64,000 bases of DNA, taken from positions 124,001-188,000 of the forward strand of contig JARFIW010001491.1 of the NCBI GenBank assembly GCA_036346225.1. The letters are read 5' to 3'. The translations under genes and the position numbers were made by a program. How positions within the stretch are numbered: the first letter of the stretch is position 1; each line of letters opens with the position of its first letter. The notes beneath the pieces were generated by a model. It was given only the letters and a program-made list of their open reading frames with translations, searched no databases and was not told the DNA's origin. This DNA comes from Platerodrilus igneus (Eukaryota > Arthropoda > Insecta > Coleoptera > Lycidae). Positions 32,772 to 42,799 of this stretch are shown here, in pieces.

Positions 32772-34061
32772 GCAATAGATCACTATTCGTTACTATGGTC
32801 AAATAATTTAAAAGATCCGACAGGATGACTTGCTCGTTGGTGTGTAAGGTTAAGGCACTTTGACTTGATTCATAGACATGGAAAATTCAATGTGGTGCCT
32901 GACGCACTAAGTCATGATACTTGGTATTTGTCATTAAAAAATAAAATTTCAAAAGAACCTCACAAATATGTGTATTGGAAAATAACTGACGTTTTGATTT
33001 ATAAATTCGTGTCTTCCATATCTCGTTTTAGATCTAAAAGGAGTCCTGCCATAACCCTAGTACATGTGACCATTAATAAGTTTTTAAAACCTTAGCAACA
33101 ATACAAGAAATATATTATTGGTCCAAAATGGTCTCAGATATCAAGCGTTATATACGACATTGGTGTGCTTCTAAAAAGGAGTCACAACGGATTGGTCGTA
33201 TGGGAGAAGAAAAACAAGCACAGTTTCCATGGGAAATAACTTCAGTAGATATTATGGGTCCATTTCCAAGATCGAAACATGGTCACACACATTTGTTAGT
33301 GGTAGGAGACCGGTTAACAAAATACACGCTTCTGTGTTCGTTAAAAAAAAAGCTAGTGCTCCTTAATTATTAAGCTTATCGAGAATAATGTCTTTTTAAT
33401 GTCCGGTGTGATTCAATTCGTTCTTTGTGATAATGAGTTTCAATAAGCGAGGCACTTGTTTAAAGAGTTCTGCGCTAAATATAAAGTACAAAAAATCTGG
33501 TTCACCCTTCGTTATTCCCCACAATGCAATTTTATAGAAAGAACTAATAAGACAGTAGGTACTGCAATCAGATGTTACATCAAAGAACATAAAGATTGGG
33601 ACGTTGAGCTGTCTAGGATAAGGTAACCTTTGAATACAGCTAAGCATGTGGTAACAAATTCTACCCGATTTCTTTAATTTTGCCCATCTGGAAAATTTAT
33701 GGAGAAGTATCGTCTACGGTAGATCTAGAAATTGACCCAGGAGATAGGCAGTTCTATGTCGCAAACCTAGAGCATCTACGTTCTATTTTTACTGCAGTCT
33801 AAAAGAGGCTTCACACTTCATATACCCGTAATGCCACCCAGTTTAATTTCCAAAAGAAAGAACTTTCTTCATGTTGGAGAGAAAGTTGGGCGCAGGAATA
33901 AAGTTTTGTCTAATGCTGCCGACCAATTCTCGGCTAAACTGGAACTGCTATGTACTGTTGTTAAGAAGATTGTTCGTTTAGTATCATTTTCATCATTATC
34001 AAAAGGGCTTTCACAATATGGTAACAAACATAGGGTGTTACGTTTAAAAAACATAACTTAG
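32772..34061 (+). pseudogene. Gypsy-2 RNase H end and integrase (broken)
   Basis: The RNase H tail reads LKDPTG, LARW, HRHGKFNVVPDALSHD. The integrase core has ITSVDIMGPFPRSKHGHTH (first Asp), FVLCDNEFQ (second Asp, where the family has CDNG-xxF) and CNFIERTNKTVGTAIRCYI (catalytic Glu). The C-terminal domain is visible at 33860-34060 with KVGRRNKVLSNAADQFSAKL. Stops and frame changes occur at about 33094, 33372, 33444 and 33630. The region from DNE to IERT is shorter than normal only by small indels. Confidence 0.85.
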
Positions 34062-34064
34062 AGT
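32772..34064 (+). mobile_element. Gypsy-2: Ty3/Gypsy pol remnant
   Basis: A 5'-truncated Gypsy pol carries the end of RNase H and a decayed integrase through to its C-terminus. It is of the same general clade as Gypsy-3 (42119-50633). No LTR is recognised with confidence. Confidence 0.82.
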
Positions 34065-34306
34065 TGGCAACCATTTTAGCGCACCCTGTATATAAGGAAA
34101 AATATTTTTAGATTGTACGGTCTAGACGTGGCTATCGTTTAAGGAAAAACAGAAATTGATATCTTGAATAACAAAAAAGTTCTAGAACTTTCCTGGTGGA
34201 CTTGGCCATCCTACAATTACTAAGATGAAATAATAACTTAGACTTATATGTAAAGCCCAAATGATCATTTCAAATCGAGCTAGTAATTGAAAGAAGGAAA
34301 ATATAA

Positions 34307-34379
34307 GGTCTTGGACAGGACTTGAGCCTGTATCTTAGTCTTTCCGAGACTATGCGTTTACCAATTACGCCACCAAGAC
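34307..34379 (-). pseudogene. tRNA-like sequence T1
   Basis: The 73-nt minus-strand sequence folds as a full cloverleaf: acceptor GTCTTGG/CCAAGAC (7 of 7), D stem GCGT/ACGC with AATTGGTAA loop, anticodon stem TAGTC/GACTA, and T stem ACAGG/CCTGT with loop CTCAAGT. The anticodon loop TCGGAAA lacks the usual U33. Embedded in a repeat, it is better read as a pol III-type repeat head than as a working tRNA. Confidence 0.8.
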
Positions 34380-34728
34380 TGATAACGATAATTGGAAAAT
34401 TTTCAAATCTAAATCGTATACACAACTATACATAAAGCTAACTTTCAATTACGTTTAGCATTTTTGTCAATCATATCTGATATTATCAAGTTTTTGACTT
34501 AAGTCAGTTATAGACAGGAAGCAATTCTCAAAATTATGGCTATAAGCCAAGTATTAAATATATAAATATTTTAGTTAGTTCTTTACACAAGGTAAATTGA
34601 TAAATACTAATGTATTACAATTACTAAGATGAAATAATAACTTAGATTTTTATGCAAAGCCCAAATGATCATTTCAAATCGAGCTAGTAATTGAAAGAAG
34701 GAAAATATAAGGTCTTGCACAGGACTTG

Positions 34729-37214
34729 CTACATGCCGAAAATCGGCTATGTAAACATTTTTGGTTTAAGTTTTAAATATGTGACTGAATTGGCGACAAT
34801 TTTTAAAAAATAGACTTGTGCGTGCATTTCCGTCACTTCAGACAGTTGCGTCGGCGCAAGAGAATGCGCAGACGTGGGGTGATGAAGTAAGTGCGCGATT
34901 TCCGACACAACGGGACTAGTGCACGAGACGTCGAACTGTGAGGTTATCTGTGGCGTGCCTTTGTCTTTTCTCTTTTAAGTAATGTAGGTTTCCCTTTATC
35001 TCTGCCTCTATCGTTTATCGTTATCTTGCAACAATTTTATTTTCGATAATAAATCCCTCCATATAATTTTAAGAATAAAGTAACAATTTTATTAATAACA
35101 ACAATAATTTGCATTCAACTTCAAAAGTAATACGTTAAGCTTGCATCGTCCTTTAATAATCTACTTATAGTTAAATATCTGTGTCATATACAGCTATTTA
35201 CAAGCACATCTCTGTTTGATTATTCCCCTCCGGACGGCTCGACCGCCCGAGCTAGTTGGTAGATAGTCGGCCACACGTGGTAGAAGTATCAACATGTACC
35301 CTAGATTGCAGGCCGGCAATTTGCGAATCCACTTCAATTAGTGAACACATCTTCGAATAACGGTCGGTAACGTATATATTTTGTTAACTTGTATAATTTG
35401 AGATAATTTATTTAGCGCGACACTTAGAATGCGACACTTAGAATGCAAACTTTAAAAGACGACAAGAAGGATGCAACTTTTAAGACACACAAGGACACAG
35501 TAAAGTATACACATGTAAGATGCTACCTTTGGAAGGCGGCGTAATTCAACTTCGAGATTACAACTGCTGCAGAATGTATTGCAACAGGATTTGATTCGAC
35601 ACGTGGAACGAAGTCATTATAGAAGTTGTTTTGGATGAATTTGTTTCAAATTACAAACGCTGTTATTGTTGCTTGAAATAACGTGGATCCCGTCTTTCTT
35701 TGTTACAAGGCGACACATGCAGTTTTGGTTCGTAGATAGCTATAAGTTCTTTTTATGTGTTTCAAAACTAGGAACACGTTAACTTGCTTTGATGCGTAGT
35801 ACAAGTACGTTATAAAAGTTTCAAGCTGGATTTACCAGTAGTAAAACTAAAAGTTTACTGATTTAATGTTTTAAAAACAACACGCTTTGCTCAATATGAA
35901 TCGTCGGTAACGTCAACAGGTGTTACTGACGTCATATATTTTTCTGCTTTGTACTGCTGACAGATGTTAGTTTGAAAGCAAATGCTTAGAACAGCTTTAG
36001 TACAATACATGTAAACATGTCTATTTTTGTGATCAGCTTTATCTAAATTAAAATTTGTATATGTAATTTAGAAAACTCAAATGCTAACATTGTTAGAAAC
36101 TATTAATTTGTTATCTGCCTGAACAGATCTGCACAGGTTAGAACCCTTTTTTTGTACAACAAGTTCATGTCTTGAAGTAAAATATTTGATTGAAAATAAT
36201 TAAGACGCACATGAAAGATGAAAGTTTTAGATTGATACAGTTAATGATTAAATTTTTGTTACAAGTCATATTATTTTAAAAGAGATTCTTTTTAGTAAAC
36301 AATTGGTTCAAGATTAAAGTTTTTTATTTTGATCAAGTATGATCAAATCTAATAACATAAAGCTAACATCCTTATGAGTAGGACTTTGATGCAAACTTTA
36401 TATTGGAAATACCTTTTTACTACTTCTTTATGTATTTTTGCTGGACACAAATGGTGTTCCACTTTTTTATTTATTTAACTATTACAATTTCTTATAGGAG
36501 CTGCGCCTTATTTTATTAAGACAGGTTTTTGTCAGCGAAGGCGATCCTTTTTCTTTGGGTTTCCATGTCCGCCCTTAGAAATATGCTATGCAATTATCAG
36601 AATTACATCAGGACTTGGTGGCGCCTATTTGGTTTAGATTAAGTTTGATCTGCAAACAGATTTCGACTCCCCACTTCTCATAGCTCTACCCAAGGAATAG
36701 ACCCCTAGTCATGTCGGAAGACTTTGTTCACTGGCGCCCATTTAGAAAATTTGTAACACTGACGCCGCACATATAAAAAAATATGTTTCAATGGCACCGG
36801 CAACGGTTAGGGCCCAGTTAAATTCGTTTCACTGCCACCCAACGTGGGGCGTGCAGTAGATAAAAGAAAATTCGTTTCAATCTTCACCTTATTCCTTCGT
36901 CCTGCCTACAACAAAAGAAGAGGGAGGACAGAAAGTCTGGTTTCAAGATGGCCTAATGACACCCACGCCCAACAACGAGATCAATGGAAAGGAACATGGC
37001 TCCTGCCGCAAGAATAACCATAAGGTCGTGAAGAGCTCCACTTTATTTTGTGAGTACATTTTATCTTTTTCTTAAGGCGCCTCTTGTATCACAATAAATA
37101 TTTTTGGTATGTGGTACAATTTGAGACGCAATTATGACATAATATATTGTTGCGCAATATTATGTACGTGTTGAATATGTATTGACAACTGTCGTAGTGG
37201 CTCTTATCAATTAC
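34729..37214. mobile_element. 2.5-kb insertion inside a tRNA-like repeat unit
   Basis: The repeat consensus is interrupted exactly within the T-arm of the tRNA-like sequence, and GGACTTG is present on both sides (34722-34728 and 37215-37221), as expected for a 7-bp target duplication. I find no coding region inside. It contains GC-richer patches (34800-34930, 35225-35370) and, at 36600-36850, several primer-binding-site-like motifs. It could be a non-autonomous LTR-type element, but no terminal repeats were identified. Confidence 0.55.
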
Positions 37215-37276
37215 GGACTTGAGTCTGTATTTTAGTCTTTCCAGGACTATGCGTTTACCAATTATGCCACTGAGAC
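37215..37276 (-). pseudogene. tRNA-like sequence T2, split by insertion
   Basis: This is the 5' two-thirds of a tRNA-like sequence. Its 3' remainder is at 34711-34728 on the other side of the 2.5-kb insert. The anticodon stem TAGTC/GACTA encloses CTGGAAA, here with U33 present and a GGA triplet. Confidence 0.7.
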
Positions 37277-37449
37277 CGATGACGATAACTGGAAAATTTA
37301 CAAATCTAAATCGTGTACACAACTATACATAAACCTAACTTTCAATTACGTTTAGCATTTTTGTCAATCGTATCTGACATGGTCAAGTTTTTAACTTATC
37401 AGTTATAGACAGGAAGCAATGCTCAAAATTACGTCCATAAGCCAAGTAT

Positions 37450-37451
<2 letters not shown>

Positions 37452-37494
<43 letters not shown>
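37452..37494. repeat. (AT)n microsatellite within the tRNA-like repeat
   Basis: The AT run replaces the short ATATAAATATT segment found at this place in other units. Confidence 0.95.
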
Positions 37495-37499
<5 letters not shown>

Positions 37500-37992
37500 T
37501 TTCAGGTAGCTAATTACACAAGGTAAGTTGATAAATACTATCGTATTATAGTAAATAAGATGAAATAATAACTTAGACTTTTATGCAAAGCACAAATGAC
37601 CATTTCAAATCGAGCTAGTAATTGAAAGATGGAAAATATAAGGTCTTGGACATATAGTCTAAGTTATTATTTCATCTTATTCACTATAATACGATAGTAT
37701 TTATCAACTTACCTTGTGTAATTAACTACCTAAAATATTTATATATTTAATACTTGGCTTATAGCCATAATTTTGAGCGTAGCTTCCTGTCTATAACTGA
37801 CATAAGTCAAAAATTGAAAATGTCAGATATGATTGACAAAAATGCCGAACGTAATTGAAAGTTAGGTTGATGTATCGTCGTGTACACGATTTAAATTTGT
37901 AAATTTCCCAATTATCGTCATTGGTCTCGATGGTCATTTGGTCATTTGGGCTTTGCATAAAAGTCTAAGTTATTATTTCATCTTATTCACTA

Positions 37993-38000
37993 TTATATAT

Positions 38001-38052
<52 letters not shown>
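37993..38052. repeat. (AT)n-rich tract
   Basis: AT repeats with a few TTA interruptions mark the right edge of cluster 1. Confidence 0.93.
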
Positions 38053-38055
<3 letters not shown>

Positions 38056-40310
38056 CGTGTAATTAAAAGGGTTAATAGAATACATAAGGACATAAGTGAA
38101 CTCATAGGATTGAGAGCGATTAGGTACAGTAAAATAAATTTATTTAGTTAAAAGATTTTCAAAAATTATTTTCTATCTTAAATAGTGGATAATAGGGGAA
38201 TATCGATTTAGTTTAACGCGTGATTAATGTAGAAATAATTTATCTTAATTAGATTTAGTTAGGGACTATGTATTATAGTATGTATGTTAAAGAGAATAAA
38301 AAATAATAATTTGGGGTAAAATTATAACATATTGGATTGATAATGAAGTACTATGGAACAGTTTTAAAAGCATTGAGCATATTAAAAATAACAATTTCTA
38401 GGTTTCAACGTAAAAATCAACACGTTTCAAATAACAGGAGGAAAGATATATATTTCTTAGTAGAGTTGCTACAAATAAATTTAATAGCTTATTGGAACGA
38501 ACAGCCGCTGGAATGAAACCAGCCAAGTTCGTAAACAAAACCACACAGAATTGGTGTAACACAGTATACGTTAGTTATAATATTGATTTTTAATCTTAGA
38601 TGTAGAGTCGGAAGGAGCAATGAAAAGACCAAGATTGTATAAATTGTATGAGTACAAGAGAGAAATATAACGCATATCCAGAAGAAGGGAATCAAAAATC
38701 GATAATTTCAAGGATAGTTGTAAACAAGCACGTATCGCCCAAAAAGGTAGGAAATCAGTACAAGCGACATGATTGGTGAAAGGTAAACGAGAAAGGCTAG
38801 AAATTCAGGTGGTAGAGACATACGTGTGCGATAAAGCGGTATGTACAAGGAAGATAAAGGATGTTTGCTTGAAGTTTAAGGCAGGTATCAAGCGAGAAGT
38901 AGAGGCTAATCCGGAGAATTTGAAACGACAGTTGGCGGTTTTAAGTGGTTTACCACGTACTGTTGTGTGGGGTTATTAAAAATTACGAGAAACCGACGGT
39001 CGTTGGTGATTTTCGGGGAAAATAAAATATCGGTTAAACAAGTGTATGTGCTATTTTGTAAACAGGGGGGGCAGTTTGCATTATATAATCAGTAATAGAG
39101 AGAGATCTCGGTCTCTTTTATCCATCTGTGATATAGTTAGTTTACTTCCAAGAGAATTAGTGCAGTATAATTAAATAAAACCTATGTAAAAGCTGATAAA
39201 GCGTTATTATTAAATAGCGAAGTTGATATTAAGTACAAAGATTTTTGTTTGGATGCACGAGAAGTAGTGGAATTTGAAAATTGTTTGAATGAGGATAAAA
39301 GCGAAGTTTGGATAGTAGAAATAATTGCAATAAAAATAACGAAATTTGGAGATTGAATATTTTGATTGGATTTATAAAAGAAGAGTTCTTGGAGTAGATG
39401 CATGTATGGTACACATGGGAATTCGACCATGGAATTAATGGATAGACGGAGGACCTATCAGACAGCAACATCTAAAAGGGGCTAGTTGGTGGACCGCAGT
39501 ACGAAGACAACTACAAGGTAGGAGATAGAATAAAACATTTCATGGTGAATATTTTCATAGTGTTTGTGGTATTTTGATGTGTTTTATTATTATTTGATTT
39601 GATTTTATTTGAACAGACATTTATAGGACTGTTAAAACGAGATTGATTTTTGAGCATTATTCATTAATTTGCAGATAACCAAAAGTTGTAAAAAGGTATA
39701 TATAGAGGGCTTTTTGATATTTGGTCGTGCAGCGAATTTATATGCACATCTATAAAGTTTTAAGGTGAGCTCATGCTAGAATGGCGGGTAACGTAAGCGA
39801 TGAGAAATGCTCTCTTACTTTAATAAAAAGTTATGTGTTAAAAGGGTTATCAATATGCAAAATGATTGTAATAAAATTTAGTGAACACATGAATGTATAT
39901 AAAGCGATGGTATTTTCAATTTGAAAAAATGTAGTTTGGATTTCAGATAAAAAGAGTGTGATATTTTGGTTAATTGAGTTATTTTTGAATGCGTGATTGA
40001 TGTGGATTTCTATTTAGGTTTCTATGGTGACAATGATAGGAAGTTTTTTCTTGAGGTAACAGGTAGGTGGATGTAATATAAAGGAAGAATCGAATTAAGA
40101 GGACGATTCAGGAGCAGCTGAGGCAAGATTTGAGCGTAATTACACAGTTTTTTTTTTTGGCACCCAATTTGTGAGGCACGAGATTTCAGCTTAACCTCCC
40201 AGTATTATGACTTCGCAACAGAGGGGCTTGAGTAGTTAGAGCCTGTCACATTACAGTATTATGACGGCCCAACGCTGGGGCACGATTGTACAGGTATAAC
40301 CTCACAGTAT

Positions 40311-40315
<5 letters not shown>
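38053..40315. other. Unassigned stretch with weak coding traces
   Basis: No gene is identified with confidence. A 68-codon open frame (38773-38979) contains NLKRQLAVLSGLPRTVVWGY, faintly like the helix-turn-helix start of insect DDE transposases. Near the right end, at 40157-40310, are repeated PBS-like blocks separated by CAGTATTATGAC. Confidence 0.4.

Positions 40316-40392
<77 letters not shown>
40316..40392. repeat. (AT)n(GT)n compound microsatellite
   Basis: About 39 bp of AT is followed by about 38 bp of GT. Confidence 0.97.
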
Positions 40393-40396
<4 letters not shown>

Positions 40397-40397
40397 A

Positions 40398-40609
40398 TAC
40401 AGGATGATTCACAACTTCATAGAAATATTTTAACTGATGCTTAAGAAAGGGACGCAGATTCATATTTACGCAAAAAATTTTTCTTAAAAACTAAAAGCCC
40501 AAAATTTGAACTGATGTTTTTAAGAAAGAGTGTACATGTAAATGTTTTGTAGGGATGCGACACACCAGTTTCTATCAGCAGTTCATTGTATCGTACGAAG
40601 TTGTGATTC
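40398..40609 (+). mobile_element. MITE copy A (TIR ATTCACAACTTCATA family)
   Basis: It begins TACAGGATGATTCACAAC and ends GAAGTTGTGATTC, so the ends are inverted repeats. Its body matches, in opposite orientation, the sequence at 55795-56041 over nearly its whole length (for example GCCCAAAATTTGAACTGATG). No ORF of interest. The (GT)n tract abuts the left end. Confidence 0.8.
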
Positions 40610-40650
40610 GGGGTTTTCTCAACTGTATAGGGATCCGTTAATTGATGTGA

Positions 40651-42005
40651 ATAGATAGATAGATAGATTTTTATTTGTACCCATCCAGTGATGGTAAATA
40701 TCATAGTATTAATATACAATAAAAATTACATTTAGGTTAAAATATAAAATTAACTAAAGTAGGGTAGTTTGTTATTTACAAATTTGTCACTATAAAAGTG
40801 TACATAAATTCAATGGGGTGATTAATTAATTAATTAAGATATGAGTAGTTAAAAATACAAATATGTAGATATAATAAATAAAGCAAACTATTTTTGTTGA
40901 TAAAGATTGTGGTAGTATGTAAAACAATATATTATCCTTAATTAACTTAAATATAATAATACTAGAATAACATCAATTTAATATTATGAACTAATGTAGT
41001 TTAGTTTATTTTATTTGAATCAACAAATGATGGTAGTAAAATATGTCTATATTTTACATAATATATAAAAATGTATAGGACAGGTTGCATATGTAAGTAT
41101 GTTTATAAGAAATAAGAAATAACTACAATAATTTAGGTGTATATACATATTCTATTTATTATAATTTATCTTGTAAATATTCATTTACACTGTAGTAACA
41201 GCGTTCACGTAACAAGGCTAGTAAGGTCTGTTTAAATTTTAAAATTGTTTTTTGTGATTTTATATTTTCTGGTAGTTTATTATAGAAAGTTGGAGCTATA
41301 TACATGAAAGATTTTTGTATTAGGGTAGAAATCGGAGTAATTTTGTATATATCATCAGATTGTCTTGTGTTGTGTGAATGGAAGCTTTTTGAAATAGTGT
41401 ATTTATGTTTGTTTTTGAAGAATAAAATAAGTGTTTCATAAATGTACAAAGAATAAAAAGTAAGTATTTGTAATTTTTTAAATAATGGTCTGCAGTGTGC
41501 ATTATAAGGAGCTCGAGCGATAATACGAATTGCGTACTTCTGTAGTTTAAATAATGAATTAGTATTTTCAATTGAAGCAGCACCCCAAAATGAAATCCCA
41601 TACCTTAATCGAGAGTCAAAAAACGCATAATATACTTTAAGGTAGCATTCAATAGAGACTTCTTTGGCTATAGTTTTTATTGCATAGCATGCAGATGTTA
41701 ATTTTTAGTAAGTATATAAATATGATCAGTCCAATTTAATTTACTGTCTAAGGTTAAACCTAAAAATTTAGTAGATTTAGTTACATTTAAATTTAGTTCA
41801 TGAGTAATGTCATATAATGCATCCTTGTTTTTGAAAACCATGTAAGACGTTTTTGTAGAATTTATGGCAATTTTGTTTATCATGCACCATTCATGATACG
41901 AAGTAATGTCAGAAATCATTTCATTTTTTAGACTTTGCTTTGTAGAAGTTTTCCAATTTAAACTTATGTCGTCAGCAAACAATGTGCAATTTGCAAATGT
42001 AATAA
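40651..42005 (-). mobile_element. LINE-A-type non-LTR retrotransposon, 5'-truncated
   Basis: The minus-strand copy begins at the RT active site and continues through the C-terminal domain and about 500 bp of 3' UTR. It ends at a (GATA)n tract at 40651-40664, which serves as its 3' tail. It belongs to the same superfamily as the 1-987 fragment. Confidence 0.87.
41159..41990 (-). pseudogene. RT C-terminal half, LINE-A type (frameshifted)
   Basis: LFADDISLNW (motif C, FADD) begins the readable part. WCMINKIAINSTKTSYMVF and KFLGLTLDSKLNWTDHI follow. Other frames contain the RYGISFWGA-type block and LFKKLQIL-type block. The ORF 41449-41159 ends with FHSHNTRQ, YNKLPENIKS and a C-terminal LLRERCYY. 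Frame changes near 41698 and 41450 break it. Everything upstream of motif C is missing. Confidence 0.85.
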
Positions 42006-42118
42006 TAGGGAAATAGAAATTCCTAGGTGACTGATGACCTTAGGCTACGCTCGGTAAACATCGAAAGGGTTGCTGGCATTGAACGGCTTATAATTAAATA
42101 ATCAACTGCCTTGCACTG

Positions 42119-42799
42119 TGCTACACTTCGTTTACAGTTTTACCTGGTCGGTAATGCAGTTAACAAAATGTTACGCTTAGATTCTGGTACATTGAAATGG
42201 CGATAGATGGCTCTTAAAAGCCGGTAATACAATTACCAAAGTTCATAAGATACACATGACGTCACTGATAATTTATATTGCGCCATAATTAAGAGAAGGT
42301 ACATAAAATTTAAACAATAAAAATTAGATAATCTACTCACGTGAAGGATCCGTTAACCGGCAGGAAATCACGTCACGGTAACCTCGGCATCGCTGCTGGT
42401 AGAGTTGGACATCCAAATTATCTCGGGTCATGGTCCAGGGTCATCTTCGTTCCTATATGCAGTGGAAGACGGGAATAGGGAATTAAGGAAAGATACTCAA
42501 GATAAGGAAATCTACATAATAAGATAACACGACACCCGGCACGACTGTTCACTTCAAAGTTTTGCGTAAAAAGCCACGTTTCCGCGAGAACCGCGGAACT
42601 CCCTACTCTTTGTAGCATTGCTATACCCTATAGGGATAATTCACACTTCCAATTGCACTATTGTGACGTGCGGAAGCCCCGCCCAGTTCATTTAAAATGT
42701 TCGCGCGTCTTGCGTATTTAAAATTATGGCGGAAGCTTCCGCACATTAAAAACTACTTAACATAAAATGTTAAAGTGCAAATTCAGTTTGCACGTAACA
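42119..42799 (-). repeat. 3' LTR of Gypsy-3
   Basis: 681 bp. It matches the other LTR except for one substitution (42373) and six missing bases, each within a homopolymer. It contains the perfect palindrome GCGGAAGCTTCCGC at 42729-42742. Confidence 0.95.

Larger units (their letters stand above)
34221..38052. repeat. Cluster 1 of the ~400-bp tRNA-like repeat family
   Basis: Units start with TAAGATGAAATAATAACTTA at 34221, 34625 and 37556; the first period is 404 bp. The second unit is split by an insertion (34729-37214). The third stops at about 37651 and is followed head-to-head by an inverted copy (37655-37990) that lacks its tRNA-like part. An (AT)n tract closes the cluster. Each unit carries the tRNA-like sequence on the minus strand except the inverted one. 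Confidence 0.9.

Noticed and set aside
34307..34379. Functional tRNA-Ser or tRNA-Ala genes in the tRNA-like repeats
   Set aside because: GGA would be serine but the long variable arm is absent; TGC would be alanine but the G3-U70 pair is absent; U33 is usually lost.
38773..38979. Host gene exon or transposase N-terminus
   Set aside because: Only a faint helix-turn-helix resemblance, begins at TTG, and no catalytic domain follows; left as a weak trace.
42030..42075. CTGATGA followed 25 bases later by CGAAA, hammerhead-like
   Set aside because: The intervening sequence does not form stem II and there is no plausible stem I/III; taken as chance.
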